From Syntrophomonadaceae bacterium (GTDB taxonomy: Bacteria > Bacillota > Dethiobacteria > DTU022 > UBA8154): 41,009 nt of DNA. The stretch spans positions 1 through 41,009 of the forward strand of contig PWTK01000113.1 of assembly GCA_003563895.1 (NCBI GenBank), in the 5' to 3' direction. A program made the position numbers and the translations under genes. Numbering within the stretch: position 1 is the first letter of the stretch; each line of letters begins with the position of its first letter. This document shows, in pieces, positions 1 to 8,372 of this stretch. The notes beneath the pieces were generated by a model. It was not told the origin of the DNA. It searched no databases and worked only from the letters and a program-made list of their open reading frames with translations.

Positions 1-1
1 G

Positions 2-160
2 GAGTGGTTGCGGTGGTGCGACGTATTTGTGTGCCCTAACTGCGCCATGCCGGTGGTTGGCGTATGGGCGACGGCCGTGGCGGAGGGTTGGCCGTTAGGC
101 CGGTTAAATGGATACCCCCTAAGGATGAAAATCGATTGCTGTCTGGCGACGGACCTTTGA
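2..160 (+). other. Open frame running off the left edge, possible 3' end of a gene
   Basis: A frame open from the window edge ends in TGA at 158-160 and would give 52 residues. It contains one CPNC pair near its start, which could be half of a zinc ribbon, and nothing else recognisable. It would be convergent with the M23 peptidase gene. The stretch may instead be non-coding or the decayed end of a mobile element. No function is proposed. Confidence 0.2.
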
Positions 161-214
161 GCGACATGTTCTATTTTCAGAGCAGCCTTGTTGGGCAATC
201 CGATTTTTCGCGCC

Positions 215-1177
215 TCAAGGCAAAAATTTTTCGGGATCCACGGGCGCGCCGTTCTGATGGACCTCGTAGTGCAGGTGCGGCCCCGTGCTGAATCCCGTGC
301 TGCCGATGCAGCCGATCTCCTCCCCCTTTTCCACATGGTCGCCTTCTTCGACGTGAAAGGCGGACAGGTGGGCATACAAGGTGCTGTAACTGTAGCCATG
401 CTCTATGATGATCACATTCCCCAGGCCTCTCCTGTAGGCGGCCTCTGTAACTTCCCCCCGCGCAGCGGCGAAGACCGGATCGCCCATCGGGGCAGCTATG
501 TCCAGGCCATAGTGAAACTCCCTCCTCCCCGTTATGGGGTGGGTTCGCAGCCCGTAAGTGGAAGACACACGCCCCTGTGCCGGCCAAATGGACGGCGTGG
601 CTTCCAACTCACACCGGTATTCCTCCGCCTCCTTAATTAATCGCTGCAGCGCTTCCTTCTGTTCCGGCAGCACTGACTGCAGCAGCACAATGTTTCCCGC
701 CGTCTCTCCTACTTGCTCATTCCCCCCGCGGCTTTCCAGAAGGGTTCGCTTCAGATCCGCCGGTGCGCCCTCTTCTCCACCGGTTGGGGGCGTTTTTTCA
801 CCCAGAAAGGCGCCCAGCGTTTCAATTTCTTCCGGGTCTGTGTCATCAATGATCTCTGTGATTTTGACACCCAGCTTGTGCAGCCCGGAAACGCGCTCTT
901 TTAAGTCTGCGGTTTCCCGGGCCAACAGGTCGACCTCTTCATTCAGTTTCCGGTTTTCCGCCCCGAGCTCCGAGGCCAGCTCTGTGGTTCGCACAGCCTC
1001 CTCGCGCAGCGCTATGTACGATTTTGACCAGCCCGCCAGGGCGATGATCAGCCCCAGCAAAATTATTCCGGAAACCGGCAGCAGCACCGTGGGCAGGCGG
1101 ATGCTGCGCACTTTTTCGCCCCGGTGTGGAATGACCATAACAGTAAACGCCCGCTTCTTCGTCTTTTTGCCTGACAA
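215..1177 (-). CDS. Membrane-anchored M23 family metallopeptidase (LytM-type, coiled-coil)
   Basis: Predicted zinc endopeptidase, or a LytM-type activator, acting on peptidoglycan outside the membrane. The protein (320 aa) has a short basic cytoplasmic tail, one membrane segment at about residues 29-49, a coiled coil at about 52-102, and a C-terminal M23 domain from about residue 198. The full metal and catalytic set is visible: HYGLD (His222, Asp226), YAHL (His270) and HLHYEV (His301, His303), so it should be active rather than a dead LytM. I place the start at a TTG because GGAGGT lies 9 bases before it. An upstream in-frame ATG at 1246 would add 23 poorly conserved-looking residues without such a site. 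It lies downstream of parB on the same strand with parS between them. Its substrate is not known, and a role in division or sporulation cell-wall remodelling is only inference. Confidence 0.85.
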   Translation of the reverse strand: MSGKKTKKRAFTVMVIPHRGEKVRSIRLPTVLLPVSGIILLGLIIALAGWSKSYIALREEAVRTTELASELGAENRKLNEEVDLLARETADLKERVSGLHKLGVKITEIIDDTDPEEIETLGAFLGEKTPPTGGEEGAPADLKRTLLESRGGNEQVGETAGNIVLLQSVLPEQKEALQRLIKEAEEYRCELEATPSIWPAQGRVSSTYGLRTHPITGRREFHYGLDIAAPMGDPVFAAARGEVTEAAYRRGLGNVIIIEHGYSYSTLYAHLSAFHVEEGDHVEKGEEIGCIGSTGFSTGPHLHYEVHQNGAPVDPEKFLP

Positions 1178-1273
1178 GGGCTTTCCACCTCCACTGCTCC
1201 TTTTTTGCCGGCCCAAACCGCCAGGGATCCGGGCGCACGATTCCAAAGTGCCCGCTTCAGCTGTGGAGAAAAA

Positions 1274-1289
1274 TGTTTCACGTGAAACA
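1274..1289. promoter_or_regulatory. parS: parS centromere site (ParB-binding palindrome)
   Basis: TGTTTCACGTGAAACA is a perfect 16-bp palindrome identical to the bacterial parS consensus. It sits directly after the parB stop codon, between parB and the M23 gene, about 10 kb from dnaA. ParB would nucleate here, spread with CTP and hand the origin to ParA and SMC. I noticed no second perfect copy in the window. Confidence 0.95.
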
Positions 1290-2192
1290 TCAAGGCTGTC
1301 CTTCGTTCAGTAGCAGCCTCGCCAGCCTGTCCAGGTCTTCTTCGCCGTAAAAAGACATTTCAATCTTGCTTTCCCGGGAGCCGGAGCGTATCTTGACCTT
1401 TGTCCCGAAATGCCGGCGCAGCTTATCCTCCAATTCATAGAGGGCCAGCGCTCGCTCCTCCCCGCCCTTTTCGCCGGCGGCCGCTTTGCCAGGGGAGCTT
1501 TTCTTTTTTTTCAGCAGGTTCTTTACCATTTTTTCTACAAACCGGGCGCTCAGGTTTTCGCTGACAATCCTACTGGCGGCCTCTCTCTGCAATTCCGCGT
1601 CCTCCAGCGACAAAAGGGGCCTGGCCTGGCCTGCAGATATACTCCCTGCAACCATGTAGCGCTTGACCTCATCGTCCAGGGAAAGTAGCCGCAGCGAGTT
1701 GGCGATGGCCGTTCGGCTGCGGCCCAGGCGCCTGGAGAGCTCTTCCTGCGTCAGGTTAAATTCCTGGATAAGCTTCCGATAGGCCAGCGCTTCGTCCAGC
1801 GGGTTCAAGTCTTCCCGCTGCAAGTTTTCCACCAGGGTAATCTCCATAAACTCCTCCCGGCTGAAGCTTTTTACCAGCGCCGGGATAACCTTGAGTCCGG
1901 CCAACTGCGCGGCGCGGACCCGCCGCTCGCCGGCGACCAAGACATACCCGCTTCCTTCTTCCCTCTGCACGATCACGGGGTTGATGACGCCGTAGGAAGT
2001 GATGGTATCGGCCAGCTCACGCAGGCTTTCCTCCGGAAATTCGGAGCGGGGCTGCATGGGGTTGGGGCGAATTTCCTCCAGGGGAATTTCAACAAAATCC
2101 TTGCTGAGCTCGGAGGGAATCTCCTCCGCGCCTGCATCCGGAACATCGGGGATCAGAGCACTGAGCCCCCGCCCTAACCGCTTTTTGTTCAT
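1290..2192 (-). CDS. parB: Chromosome partitioning protein ParB (Spo0J)
   Basis: CTP-dependent DNA clamp that loads at parS and organises origin segregation with ParA. At 300 aa it has the normal length. The N-terminus (KKRLGRGLSALIP) is the ParA-activating tail. The CTP-binding motifs GERR (residues 88-91) and ENLQREDLNP (122-131) are intact. A helix-turn-helix (about 147-170) reads parS, and a C-terminal dimerisation domain follows a Lys-rich linker near 225-240. The ATG is preceded by AGGAGGTGAT inside the end of parA, and the genes overlap by 4 bases (ATGA), so translation is probably coupled. parS lies immediately behind the stop. It is distinguished from its paralogue noc by the GRGLSALIP N-terminus. 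Confidence 0.97.
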   Translation of the reverse strand: MNKKRLGRGLSALIPDVPDAGAEEIPSELSKDFVEIPLEEIRPNPMQPRSEFPEESLRELADTITSYGVINPVIVQREEGSGYVLVAGERRVRAAQLAGLKVIPALVKSFSREEFMEITLVENLQREDLNPLDEALAYRKLIQEFNLTQEELSRRLGRSRTAIANSLRLLSLDDEVKRYMVAGSISAGQARPLLSLEDAELQREAASRIVSENLSARFVEKMVKNLLKKKKSSPGKAAAGEKGGEERALALYELEDKLRRHFGTKVKIRSGSRESKIEMSFYGEEDLDRLARLLLNEGQP

Positions 2193-2956
2193 TTCGAAAT
2201 CACCTCCTCCGCGAGCTGCTTATACACTTCGGCCCCCTTGCTGCGGGGGTCGTAATTCAAGATGGCCTCCCCGTAACTGGGCGCCTCGCTCAATCGGACA
2301 TTGCGGGGGATCACCGACTTAAAGACGATCTCTCCAAAATAGCCGCGCACCTCGTCGGCCACCTGCGAGGATAAGTTCGTCCGCACGTCGAACATGGTGA
2401 TGAGCACTCCGCCAATCTTGAGCTTGCTGTTCAAGTGTTTTTTGACCAGATTAATGGTATTTACCAGCTGCCCCAGCCCTTCCAGGGCGTAGTATTCCGA
2501 CTGTATGGGCACCAGAACAGAGTCTGCTGCTGTCAGTGCGTTGAGCGTCAGCAGTCCCAGCGACGGCGGGCAGTCGATGATTATGTACTCATACTTCTTC
2601 CGGACGGGCTCGATCACCTTCTGCAGCCTGACTTCCCGGGACAGGGTTGGCACCAGCTCGATCTCCGCCCCGGCCAGTTGAATGGTGGCCGGGATGACAT
2701 CCAGGTTCTCATATTTGCTGCGGCAGATAATTTTCTCCACAGGAACCTCATTGATCAGGGCGTCGTAGACACATCTTCTGACCTGCTGCTTGTCCAACCC
2801 GATGCCGCTGGTGGCGTTCCCCTGCGGATCGACATCCAGCAGCAGGGCCTTTTTCCCCAGGGAGGCCAAAAAAGCGCTTAAGTTTACCGCCGTCGTTGTC
2901 TTGCCGACGCCGCCTTTTTGATTGGCAATCGTTATGACTCCCTTCAACTCATTCAC
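2189..2956 (-). CDS. parA: Chromosome partitioning ATPase ParA (Soj)
   Basis: Deviant-Walker ATPase that binds the nucleoid as an ATP dimer, is driven by ParB-parS, and in Bacillus also acts on DnaA. The 255-aa protein is the typical short chromosomal Soj without an N-terminal DNA-binding extension. Visible motifs are KGGVGKTT (residues 14-21, with the signature lysine), DVDPQGNAT (41-49) and IIIDCPPSLG (125-134). It starts with GTG. The site upstream (GCGAG) is weak, so the exact start is less sure than the identity. It is first of the parA-parB pair and overlaps parB by 4 bases. The 212-bp gap upstream, towards noc, contains a 10-bp-stem inverted repeat. Confidence 0.97.
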   Translation of the reverse strand: MNELKGVITIANQKGGVGKTTTAVNLSAFLASLGKKALLLDVDPQGNATSGIGLDKQQVRRCVYDALINEVPVEKIICRSKYENLDVIPATIQLAGAEIELVPTLSREVRLQKVIEPVRKKYEYIIIDCPPSLGLLTLNALTAADSVLVPIQSEYYALEGLGQLVNTINLVKKHLNSKLKIGGVLITMFDVRTNLSSQVADEVRGYFGEIVFKSVIPRNVRLSEAPSYGEAILNYDPRSKGAEVYKQLAEEVISK

Positions 2957-3055
2957 CTCGCCATGTATCCTCTATGCGCACCGGAGGGGCTGTTTTGCCA
3001 AAATTGAATCTTTTTATCCGGAATCTTAACTTATATTCGTTACGCACAAAATCAT

Positions 3056-3087
3056 ATCCTGCCGCGTACATAAAAAAGCGGCAGGAT
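3056..3087. repeat. Inverted repeat between noc and parA (possible terminator or operator)
   Basis: A perfect 10-bp stem, ATCCTGCCGC / GCGGCAGGAT, encloses a 12-base loop. On the minus strand the loop holds six Ts, but no T-run follows the stem, so it is not a canonical intrinsic terminator for noc. It may be a weak terminator, an RNA stabiliser or a protein site. Confidence 0.5.
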
Positions 3088-3168
3088 CCGAACGCGCCGG
3101 GGCATAATAGCCCGCCGCCGCCGTAATCGAATGATCTCCCCGCCGGAAAATCCCCGATATTTTTCCCC

Positions 3169-4020
3169 TCACCGGCTCTCCCGAGGCAGGCGGATTCGGA
3201 TTTCCACGCAGTCCTCCTGCTCCACCTCATCTACCTCGGGCTTCAAACCCGCCTTTTCTATAATTTGAACGGCCTGCCTGATGGTATTCAGGAAAATGCG
3301 CAGGTCCCTGACAACCACTTTCCGCCTCTTGTCCGATTTGTTCTGCTCCGCCTGCTTTGCGTTTTCTCCCTGGCGCTCCATTTCCAGTACCAGTTCCTCG
3401 GCCTCTTTCACATTCATCTCCATTTCCAGCATGAACTGCACGGCCTCTTTTTGTTTCTCCGGGGCGGTGAGCTTTAAGAGGGTCCTGGCATGGCGTTCAG
3501 TGAGGCTGCCTTCTTTCAACAACTCCACCACCTCATCCGGCAGGCGCAAAAGGCGCAGTTTGTTGGCGATGGTGGACTGGCTTTTCCCCAGGCGCTGGGC
3601 CAGGACTTCCTGCGTAAGCGCAAATTCGTCCATCAGGCGGCGGTAGCCCTGGGCTTCTTCGATAAAATTCAGGTCCTCCCGCTGCAGGTTTTCAATGAGG
3701 GCCACGGCCGCCAAAGAGCTCCCCTCAAAATCCCTGACGATAGCCGGAATTTCAGACCAGCCCAGCAGCTCGCACGCCAGGTAACGCCGCTCCCCGGCGA
3801 CAAGGCGGTAGTAATCCCCTTCCGCGGTCACAATAACCGGCTGGAGCAGCCCGTAAGTTTTGATGGACTGCGCCAGTTCTTTTACCTTTTCCGGTTCTAT
3901 ATTTTTCCTTGGCTGGTAGGGGTTGGTCTTCACCAGCTTCATGTTGATGCTGGTTATCTCGCCCTTGGGAGGGGTTTCACTGCTTTCGAGGCCCAGCAGT
4001 TTCCCCCAACGCTCTTTCAT
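3169..4020 (-). CDS. noc: Nucleoid occlusion protein Noc (ParB-family paralogue)
   Basis: DNA- and membrane-binding CTPase that keeps the division septum off the nucleoid. The 283-aa product matches the usual Noc length. It has a short N-terminus MKERWGKLLGL that could form the amphipathic membrane-targeting helix, the ParB-like CTP motifs GERR (76-79) and ENLQREDLN (110-118), and a helix-turn-helix with LGKSQSTIANKLRLL (144-158). It lacks the GRGLSALIP tail of true ParB. I chose the ATG at 4020 because AGGAGG lies 9 bases upstream and the N-terminus then fits the family; a longer frame would add 22 residues from 4086. Placement between rsmG and parA is the classical Firmicutes order. Confidence 0.93.
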   Translation of the reverse strand: MKERWGKLLGLESSETPPKGEITSINMKLVKTNPYQPRKNIEPEKVKELAQSIKTYGLLQPVIVTAEGDYYRLVAGERRYLACELLGWSEIPAIVRDFEGSSLAAVALIENLQREDLNFIEEAQGYRRLMDEFALTQEVLAQRLGKSQSTIANKLRLLRLPDEVVELLKEGSLTERHARTLLKLTAPEKQKEAVQFMLEMEMNVKEAEELVLEMERQGENAKQAEQNKSDKRRKVVVRDLRIFLNTIRQAVQIIEKAGLKPEVDEVEQEDCVEIRIRLPRESR

Positions 4021-4103
4021 CCGGGAAAACCTCCTGCCAGAAGTTGGTTCGCCACACGTTTCATGCCATCGTTCCATCACGTTCAAAAAGTTTTAAAGAA
4101 ACC

Positions 4104-4110
4104 TTCGACA
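4104..4110 (-). promoter_or_regulatory. Possible Spo0A-type box upstream of noc
   Basis: TGTCGAA on the minus strand, in the 144-bp gap between rsmG and noc, matches the core of the Spo0A box. A 7-base match occurs often by chance, and there is no promoter I can place beside it. Kept as a weak hint only. Confidence 0.15.
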
Positions 4111-4164
4111 GCGAACAAATATTTCCTGCCGCAAACCCTCTCCCGCAGGAGACTTTTTTCGCGC

Positions 4165-4902
4165 TCACCGCACCAGGGGCTTTTTCTGGGGAACCCCCGG
4201 TCGACGGGGGAATGCCGCCTCCGAAGGGGCCGCTTTGCGAAAAATCAGGACGGTCCGTGCGCCGGCCCGGGGAAGCGTATATTCCACCGTGTGCTGCAGC
4301 TCCCCGCCGCAGCGGCGCAAAATCGGGCCGGCTTCTTTCAGTTCCTCCTGGTAATGAGGGCCCTTGTAAGCCCAGAAACAGCCGCCCACCCGCAGCAGCG
4401 GCAGGGACAGCTCCAGCAAAACGGGAAGGGAGGCGACCGCCCGTGCCGCAACCCAGGGGAAAGCTTCGCGGCCTTCCTTCCTGGCGTACTGCTCAGCCCG
4501 GTCCTGCACCACTTCAACCCCTTCCAGCGACAGCTTGCGCAGCACAAGGCGCAGGAACACGGTTTTTTTGCGGGATGATTCCAGAAGGATCAGTTGCAGA
4601 TGGGGATAGTAGATTTTCAAGGGGATGCCGGGAAAGCCTCCGCCCGTTCCCACGTCCAGCAGTTCTTCGGCCGGGATTCCGCCACCCTTCACGGCGCCCC
4701 ACAGCGAATCCAGAAAATGTCCTTCCAGCACCTCCTGTGGGGCGGTGAGGCGGGTGAGATTGTATTTCCGGTTGTGCTCCGCCAGCAAGCGGAAGTAACG
4801 CTGCAGCAGGGAAGCCGTCCCCGGCTCCAGGGGAAGGCCCGCTTCCGAAAAACCTTCCAGGATCTGCTCCAGCCCGAGTTCTTCAGGCTTCACGGGCATC
4901 AT
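4165..4902 (-). CDS. rsmG: 16S rRNA (guanine-N7)-methyltransferase RsmG (GidB)
   Basis: S-adenosylmethionine-dependent enzyme that methylates N7 of G527 (E. coli numbering) in 16S rRNA; loss in other bacteria gives low-level streptomycin resistance. The protein is 245 aa, normal size with a slightly long basic tail. The SAM-binding loop is LLDVGTGGGFPGIPL (residues 81-95), preceded by HFLDSL (62-67) and followed by AARAVASLP (152-160), all family hallmarks. The start ATGATG lies inside the end of mnmG (20-base overlap), so the two are co-transcribed and probably translationally coupled. Confidence 0.96.
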   Translation of the reverse strand: MMPVKPEELGLEQILEGFSEAGLPLEPGTASLLQRYFRLLAEHNRKYNLTRLTAPQEVLEGHFLDSLWGAVKGGGIPAEELLDVGTGGGFPGIPLKIYYPHLQLILLESSRKKTVFLRLVLRKLSLEGVEVVQDRAEQYARKEGREAFPWVAARAVASLPVLLELSLPLLRVGGCFWAYKGPHYQEELKEAGPILRRCGGELQHTVEYTLPRAGARTVLIFRKAAPSEAAFPRRPGVPQKKPLVR

Positions 4903-6808
4903 CCCGTCGTGCAGCGCTTCGCTTCCGGCGCCTCCGCTCTTCCAGGTGAAGCATCAGAATGGAGATGTCCGCGGGTGTCACGCCCGAGATGCGGGCAGCC
5001 TGGCCCAGAGATCGCGGCCTGACCTGCTCCAGCTTGTCCCTCGCTTCGGCGGCGAGCCCCCCTATCGCCCCGTAATCGAAAACTTCGGGGATGCGCTGCT
5101 CTTCCATTTTTCTGTATCGCTCGATCTGCTCTCGCTGCTTGTTGATATAGCCCTCGTACTTGATGCGGTTTTCCACCTCCCGGAGCACGGCGGGGTCCAG
5201 GTCGGCGGTCTCCCGGTCGAGCCCTCCCTCCCTCATCCGTTCCAGGTTCACTTCAGGGCGCTTCAGCAGCTGCGCCAGCGACGCCGGCGACTTCAGCGCC
5301 GGGGTGCCCATCCGCTCCAGGGCCTGCAAAACCTCCGGCGCTGGGGTAACCCGGGTGTTCTGTAGGCGCTCCACCTCCGCCCGGACGGCATCCCACTTTT
5401 TGCAAAAGCGCTCGTAGCGCTCCCGGCCGATCAAACCCAGCCGATACCCCAGTTCCGTCAGGCGCTCGTCGGCGTTTTCCTGCCGGAGCAGCAGGCGGTA
5501 TTCCGCCCGGGAGGTGTGCATGCGGTAGGGCTCATCGGTACCTTTTGTCACCAAATCGTCGACCAGCACCCCGATATAGGCCTGCGAACGGTCCAGCACC
5601 AGCGGATCCTCGCCCCTCTTCTTCAAAGCGGCATTAATGCCCGCCAGCAGGCCCTGGGCTGCAGCCTCCTCGTAACCGGAGGTGCTGTTCACCTGGCCGG
5701 CAAAATAGAGCCCGGCCACGCCTTTGCTCTCCAGGGCAGGAAAGAGCTGCAGCGGGTCAATACAATCGTATTCGATGGCATAACCCGGACGCGTAATCCG
5801 ACATTCTTCCAGGCCTTCCAGGGAGCGCAGCAGCACCTGCTGCACCTCTTCGGGGAGTGCGGTGTAAAGCCCCTGCACATAATATTCCGTGAGCTCTTCC
5901 CCCTCCGGCTCCAAGAACACCTGGTGGGAGAGGCGCTGGGGAAAGCGCACGATTTTATCTTCAATGGAAGGGCAGTAGCGGGGACCGGTGCCCTGCAGTT
6001 TTTCCCGCCAGACCGGCGAACGGCTGATGTGCTGTGCGATTACTTGATGGGCCTTGGGGCCGGTGTGTGTCAGCCAGCAGGGATAGTTTTTTGCTTTTTT
6101 CGCGGAATCCGCAAGGAAGGAGAACTGCTGCTGCGGCCTGTCGTCTCCGGCCTGTCGTTCCATCTTATCAAATTTTATGTTCCTGTTGGCGATGCGGGGC
6201 GGCGTGGTGGTATTGAAACGCCGGCTGCGAAATCCGCACTGCTTAAGCGAGCGGGTGAGTCCCTCAGCAGGTCGGAGTCCCTGGGGGCCTCCCGGGTAGC
6301 TGAATTCACCCAGCAGGATGCGCCCTCCCAAAAAAGTTCCCGTGGTTACAATTACTGCAGGCGCCATGAACAGGAGGTCCGTCTCGGTTTTGACACCGCA
6401 GATGCGGCCGTTCTCGACCAGGAGCTCTTTCACCAGCCCTTCGCGCAGATCCAGGCCGTCCTGCCTCTCCAGCACCAAGCGCATTCGCTCCTGGTAACGC
6501 CTTTTATCCACCTGGGCTCGCAGCGCCTGCACCGCCGGCCCCCTGGCGGTGTTGAGAAGCCTCATCTGCAGCATGGTTTCGTCCGCCGCCAGTCCCATCT
6601 CACCGCCCAGCGCGTCGATTTCTTTTACCAGGTGGCCCTTGGCGGGGCCGCCCAACGAGGGGTTGCAGGCCATTAAAGCAACCGCCTCCAGGTTTACCGT
6701 CAGCGCCAGCGTCCGGCAGCCCATGCGGGCGGCAGCCAGCGCTGCTTCACAGCCGGCATGCCCGGCACCGATGACAATGGTGTCGTACCGGCCTGCTTCA
6801 AAACCCAC
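4883..6808 (-). CDS. mnmG: tRNA uridine-34 5-carboxymethylaminomethyl modification enzyme MnmG (GidA)
   Basis: FAD-dependent partner of MnmE that installs the 5-aminomethyl or carboxymethylaminomethyl group on wobble U34 of tRNAs. Full length (641 aa). The FAD-binding GAGHAG (14-19) and CNPSLGGPAKG (48-58) motifs are intact, and the C-terminal helical domain that binds MnmE and tRNA is present (YGAIGGLAAEARDKL region). The stretch FNTTTPPRI, near residue 200, is usually FKTGTP(A/P)R in the family, a small departure. The start is GTG, with AGGGTGAT 5 bases before it. It lies downstream of mnmE (43-bp gap) and overlaps rsmG, the standard order. Confidence 0.97.
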   Translation of the reverse strand: MGFEAGRYDTIVIGAGHAGCEAALAAARMGCRTLALTVNLEAVALMACNPSLGGPAKGHLVKEIDALGGEMGLAADETMLQMRLLNTARGPAVQALRAQVDKRRYQERMRLVLERQDGLDLREGLVKELLVENGRICGVKTETDLLFMAPAVIVTTGTFLGGRILLGEFSYPGGPQGLRPAEGLTRSLKQCGFRSRRFNTTTPPRIANRNIKFDKMERQAGDDRPQQQFSFLADSAKKAKNYPCWLTHTGPKAHQVIAQHISRSPVWREKLQGTGPRYCPSIEDKIVRFPQRLSHQVFLEPEGEELTEYYVQGLYTALPEEVQQVLLRSLEGLEECRITRPGYAIEYDCIDPLQLFPALESKGVAGLYFAGQVNSTSGYEEAAAQGLLAGINAALKKRGEDPLVLDRSQAYIGVLVDDLVTKGTDEPYRMHTSRAEYRLLLRQENADERLTELGYRLGLIGRERYERFCKKWDAVRAEVERLQNTRVTPAPEVLQALERMGTPALKSPASLAQLLKRPEVNLERMREGGLDRETADLDPAVLREVENRIKYEGYINKQREQIERYRKMEEQRIPEVFDYGAIGGLAAEARDKLEQVRPRSLGQAARISGVTPADISILMLHLEERRRRKRSAARRDDAREA

Positions 6809-6851
6809 CGCTCATCACCCTCTTTCCGTTCCCTGTACCGTACGTGCCTCG

Positions 6852-8264
6852 CTATTTTCCGATGCAGAAGCGGCTGAAAATATGGTCGAGCAGATCGTCC
6901 CCCACCGTCTCGCCGATAAGCTCGCCCAGAAAACCGTACGCCTGATGGAGGTCAATGGAAACCACATCCAGGGGAAATCCGGCTTCCAGGGCGTGCAAAG
7001 CGTCGCGCAGGGATTCGGCCGCGTTCTGCATGAGTTCGCCCTGTCGGGCCTCCAGGATGATGTCGCTTTCCCCCGCGGAAACTTCCCCCAACTGCGCCGA
7101 TTCCAGGATAGCCTCCTCCAGGGCCGGCAACCCTTCACCGCTCAAAATGGAACACTCCAGGACACGTTGCGCGGAAAAGCTGCGCTCCACTTCTTCTGTA
7201 GTCAGCTTGCGGGCCCGGTCGATTTTGTTGATGATGACAAACAGCAGCTGCCCTTCTGCCGTTTCCAGCTGGCGGTAAATCCAGAAATCCTCCTCCGAAA
7301 GCTCCTCCGACCCGTCCAAGAGGAGCAGCATCAGGTCCGCTTCCTGGATGGCTTTCCTGGAAAACTCCATGCCCTTTTTCTCCACCCTGTCCCCCTCCCG
7401 CCGCAGGCCGGCGGTATCCACGATCCGCAGGGGGATTCCCCGGAGGTTGATGTACTCCATCAGCAGGTCGCGGGTAGTGCCCGGAATCTCTGTCACGATG
7501 GCCCGTTCTTCCTGGAGCAGGTAATTGTACAGGGAGGATTTGCCTACGTTCGGCTTGCCCAGGATCACCGTTTTCAAGCCTTCCTGTAAAATTTTTCCCT
7601 GCGCCCGCCTGCCCGCCAGGTATTCGCACTGCTGCAGCAACTCGCCCACCCGGGTGGCCACCCCCTTCCGGGTCCCCTCCTCCTGTCCCGCTTCCTCGTA
7701 AAAAAATTCTGCGCCGGCTTCGGTTTCGCCCAGGAGATGCAAAATGCCTTGCCGCAGCTCTCGAACCCGTACCGAGAGATGGCCCTGCAGTTGGCTCAGC
7801 GCAGCGCGCAAACCCCGATCGGTCTTGGCCCGGACCACCGACAAAACGCTTTCCGCCTGCACCAAATCGATGCGGCCGTTCAAAAATGCCCTCCGCGTGA
7901 ACTCTCCCGGCTCGGCGATCCTCGCCCCCCGCTGCAGCAGCAACCGATAAATCTCCTGCAGGGGAACGGTTCCTCCGTGGGCGTGGATCTCCACCACGTC
8001 CTCCCGTGTATACGTCTGGGGTGCCGGCATGTGTACAAAGAGCACTTCGTCAACCTGCTCCCCCCGGTCGCTCAGGATATACCCGTAATAAAGCCGCCTC
8101 GGCTGGGGGTGGAAGTCTTTCCAAAACACCCCTGCCCTTTTTTCCGCAGGCAGCCGGAAAACCTCCCGCGCGATCCGGTACGCCTCGTCACCGCTCAGCC
8201 GTACAATGCCGATCCCCCCTTCTCCGGGGGGCGTGGAGATGGCACAGATCACATCACGCTCCAT
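6852..8264 (-). CDS. mnmE: tRNA modification GTPase MnmE (TrmE)
   Basis: K+-dependent GTPase that works with MnmG on wobble uridine of tRNA. The 470-aa protein has all three parts: an N-terminal tetrahydrofolate-binding domain (about 1-118), a helical domain, and an inserted G domain with GKPNVGKSSL (236-245), PGTTRD (261-266), DTAG (283-286) and NKID. It ends in the obligatory CIGK motif. The ATG is preceded by GAGGTG at 9 bases. An intrinsic terminator lies just upstream, after jag, so mnmE-mnmG-rsmG is probably expressed partly from its own promoter, although I could not place a convincing one in the short gap. Confidence 0.97.
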   Translation of the reverse strand: MERDVICAISTPPGEGGIGIVRLSGDEAYRIAREVFRLPAEKRAGVFWKDFHPQPRRLYYGYILSDRGEQVDEVLFVHMPAPQTYTREDVVEIHAHGGTVPLQEIYRLLLQRGARIAEPGEFTRRAFLNGRIDLVQAESVLSVVRAKTDRGLRAALSQLQGHLSVRVRELRQGILHLLGETEAGAEFFYEEAGQEEGTRKGVATRVGELLQQCEYLAGRRAQGKILQEGLKTVILGKPNVGKSSLYNYLLQEERAIVTEIPGTTRDLLMEYINLRGIPLRIVDTAGLRREGDRVEKKGMEFSRKAIQEADLMLLLLDGSEELSEEDFWIYRQLETAEGQLLFVIINKIDRARKLTTEEVERSFSAQRVLECSILSGEGLPALEEAILESAQLGEVSAGESDIILEARQGELMQNAAESLRDALHALEAGFPLDVVSIDLHQAYGFLGELIGETVGDDLLDHIFSRFCIGK

Positions 8265-8317
8265 GGGTCAAGACACCTCGCAAAATTGCCGGTTCCATAG
8301 AAATAAATGCCGATACT

Positions 8318-8340
8318 AAAAAACCGCACGGGCCGTGCGG
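8318..8340 (-). terminator. Intrinsic terminator after jag
   Basis: On the minus strand CCGCACG-gcc-CGTGCGG forms a 7-bp GC-rich hairpin followed directly by six Ts. It lies 33 bases past the jag stop and before mnmE, so it would end the rpmH-to-jag transcript. Confidence 0.85.
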
Positions 8341-8372
8341 AAAGGTCCGATGCGGTTTCATCAACGCGTGCT

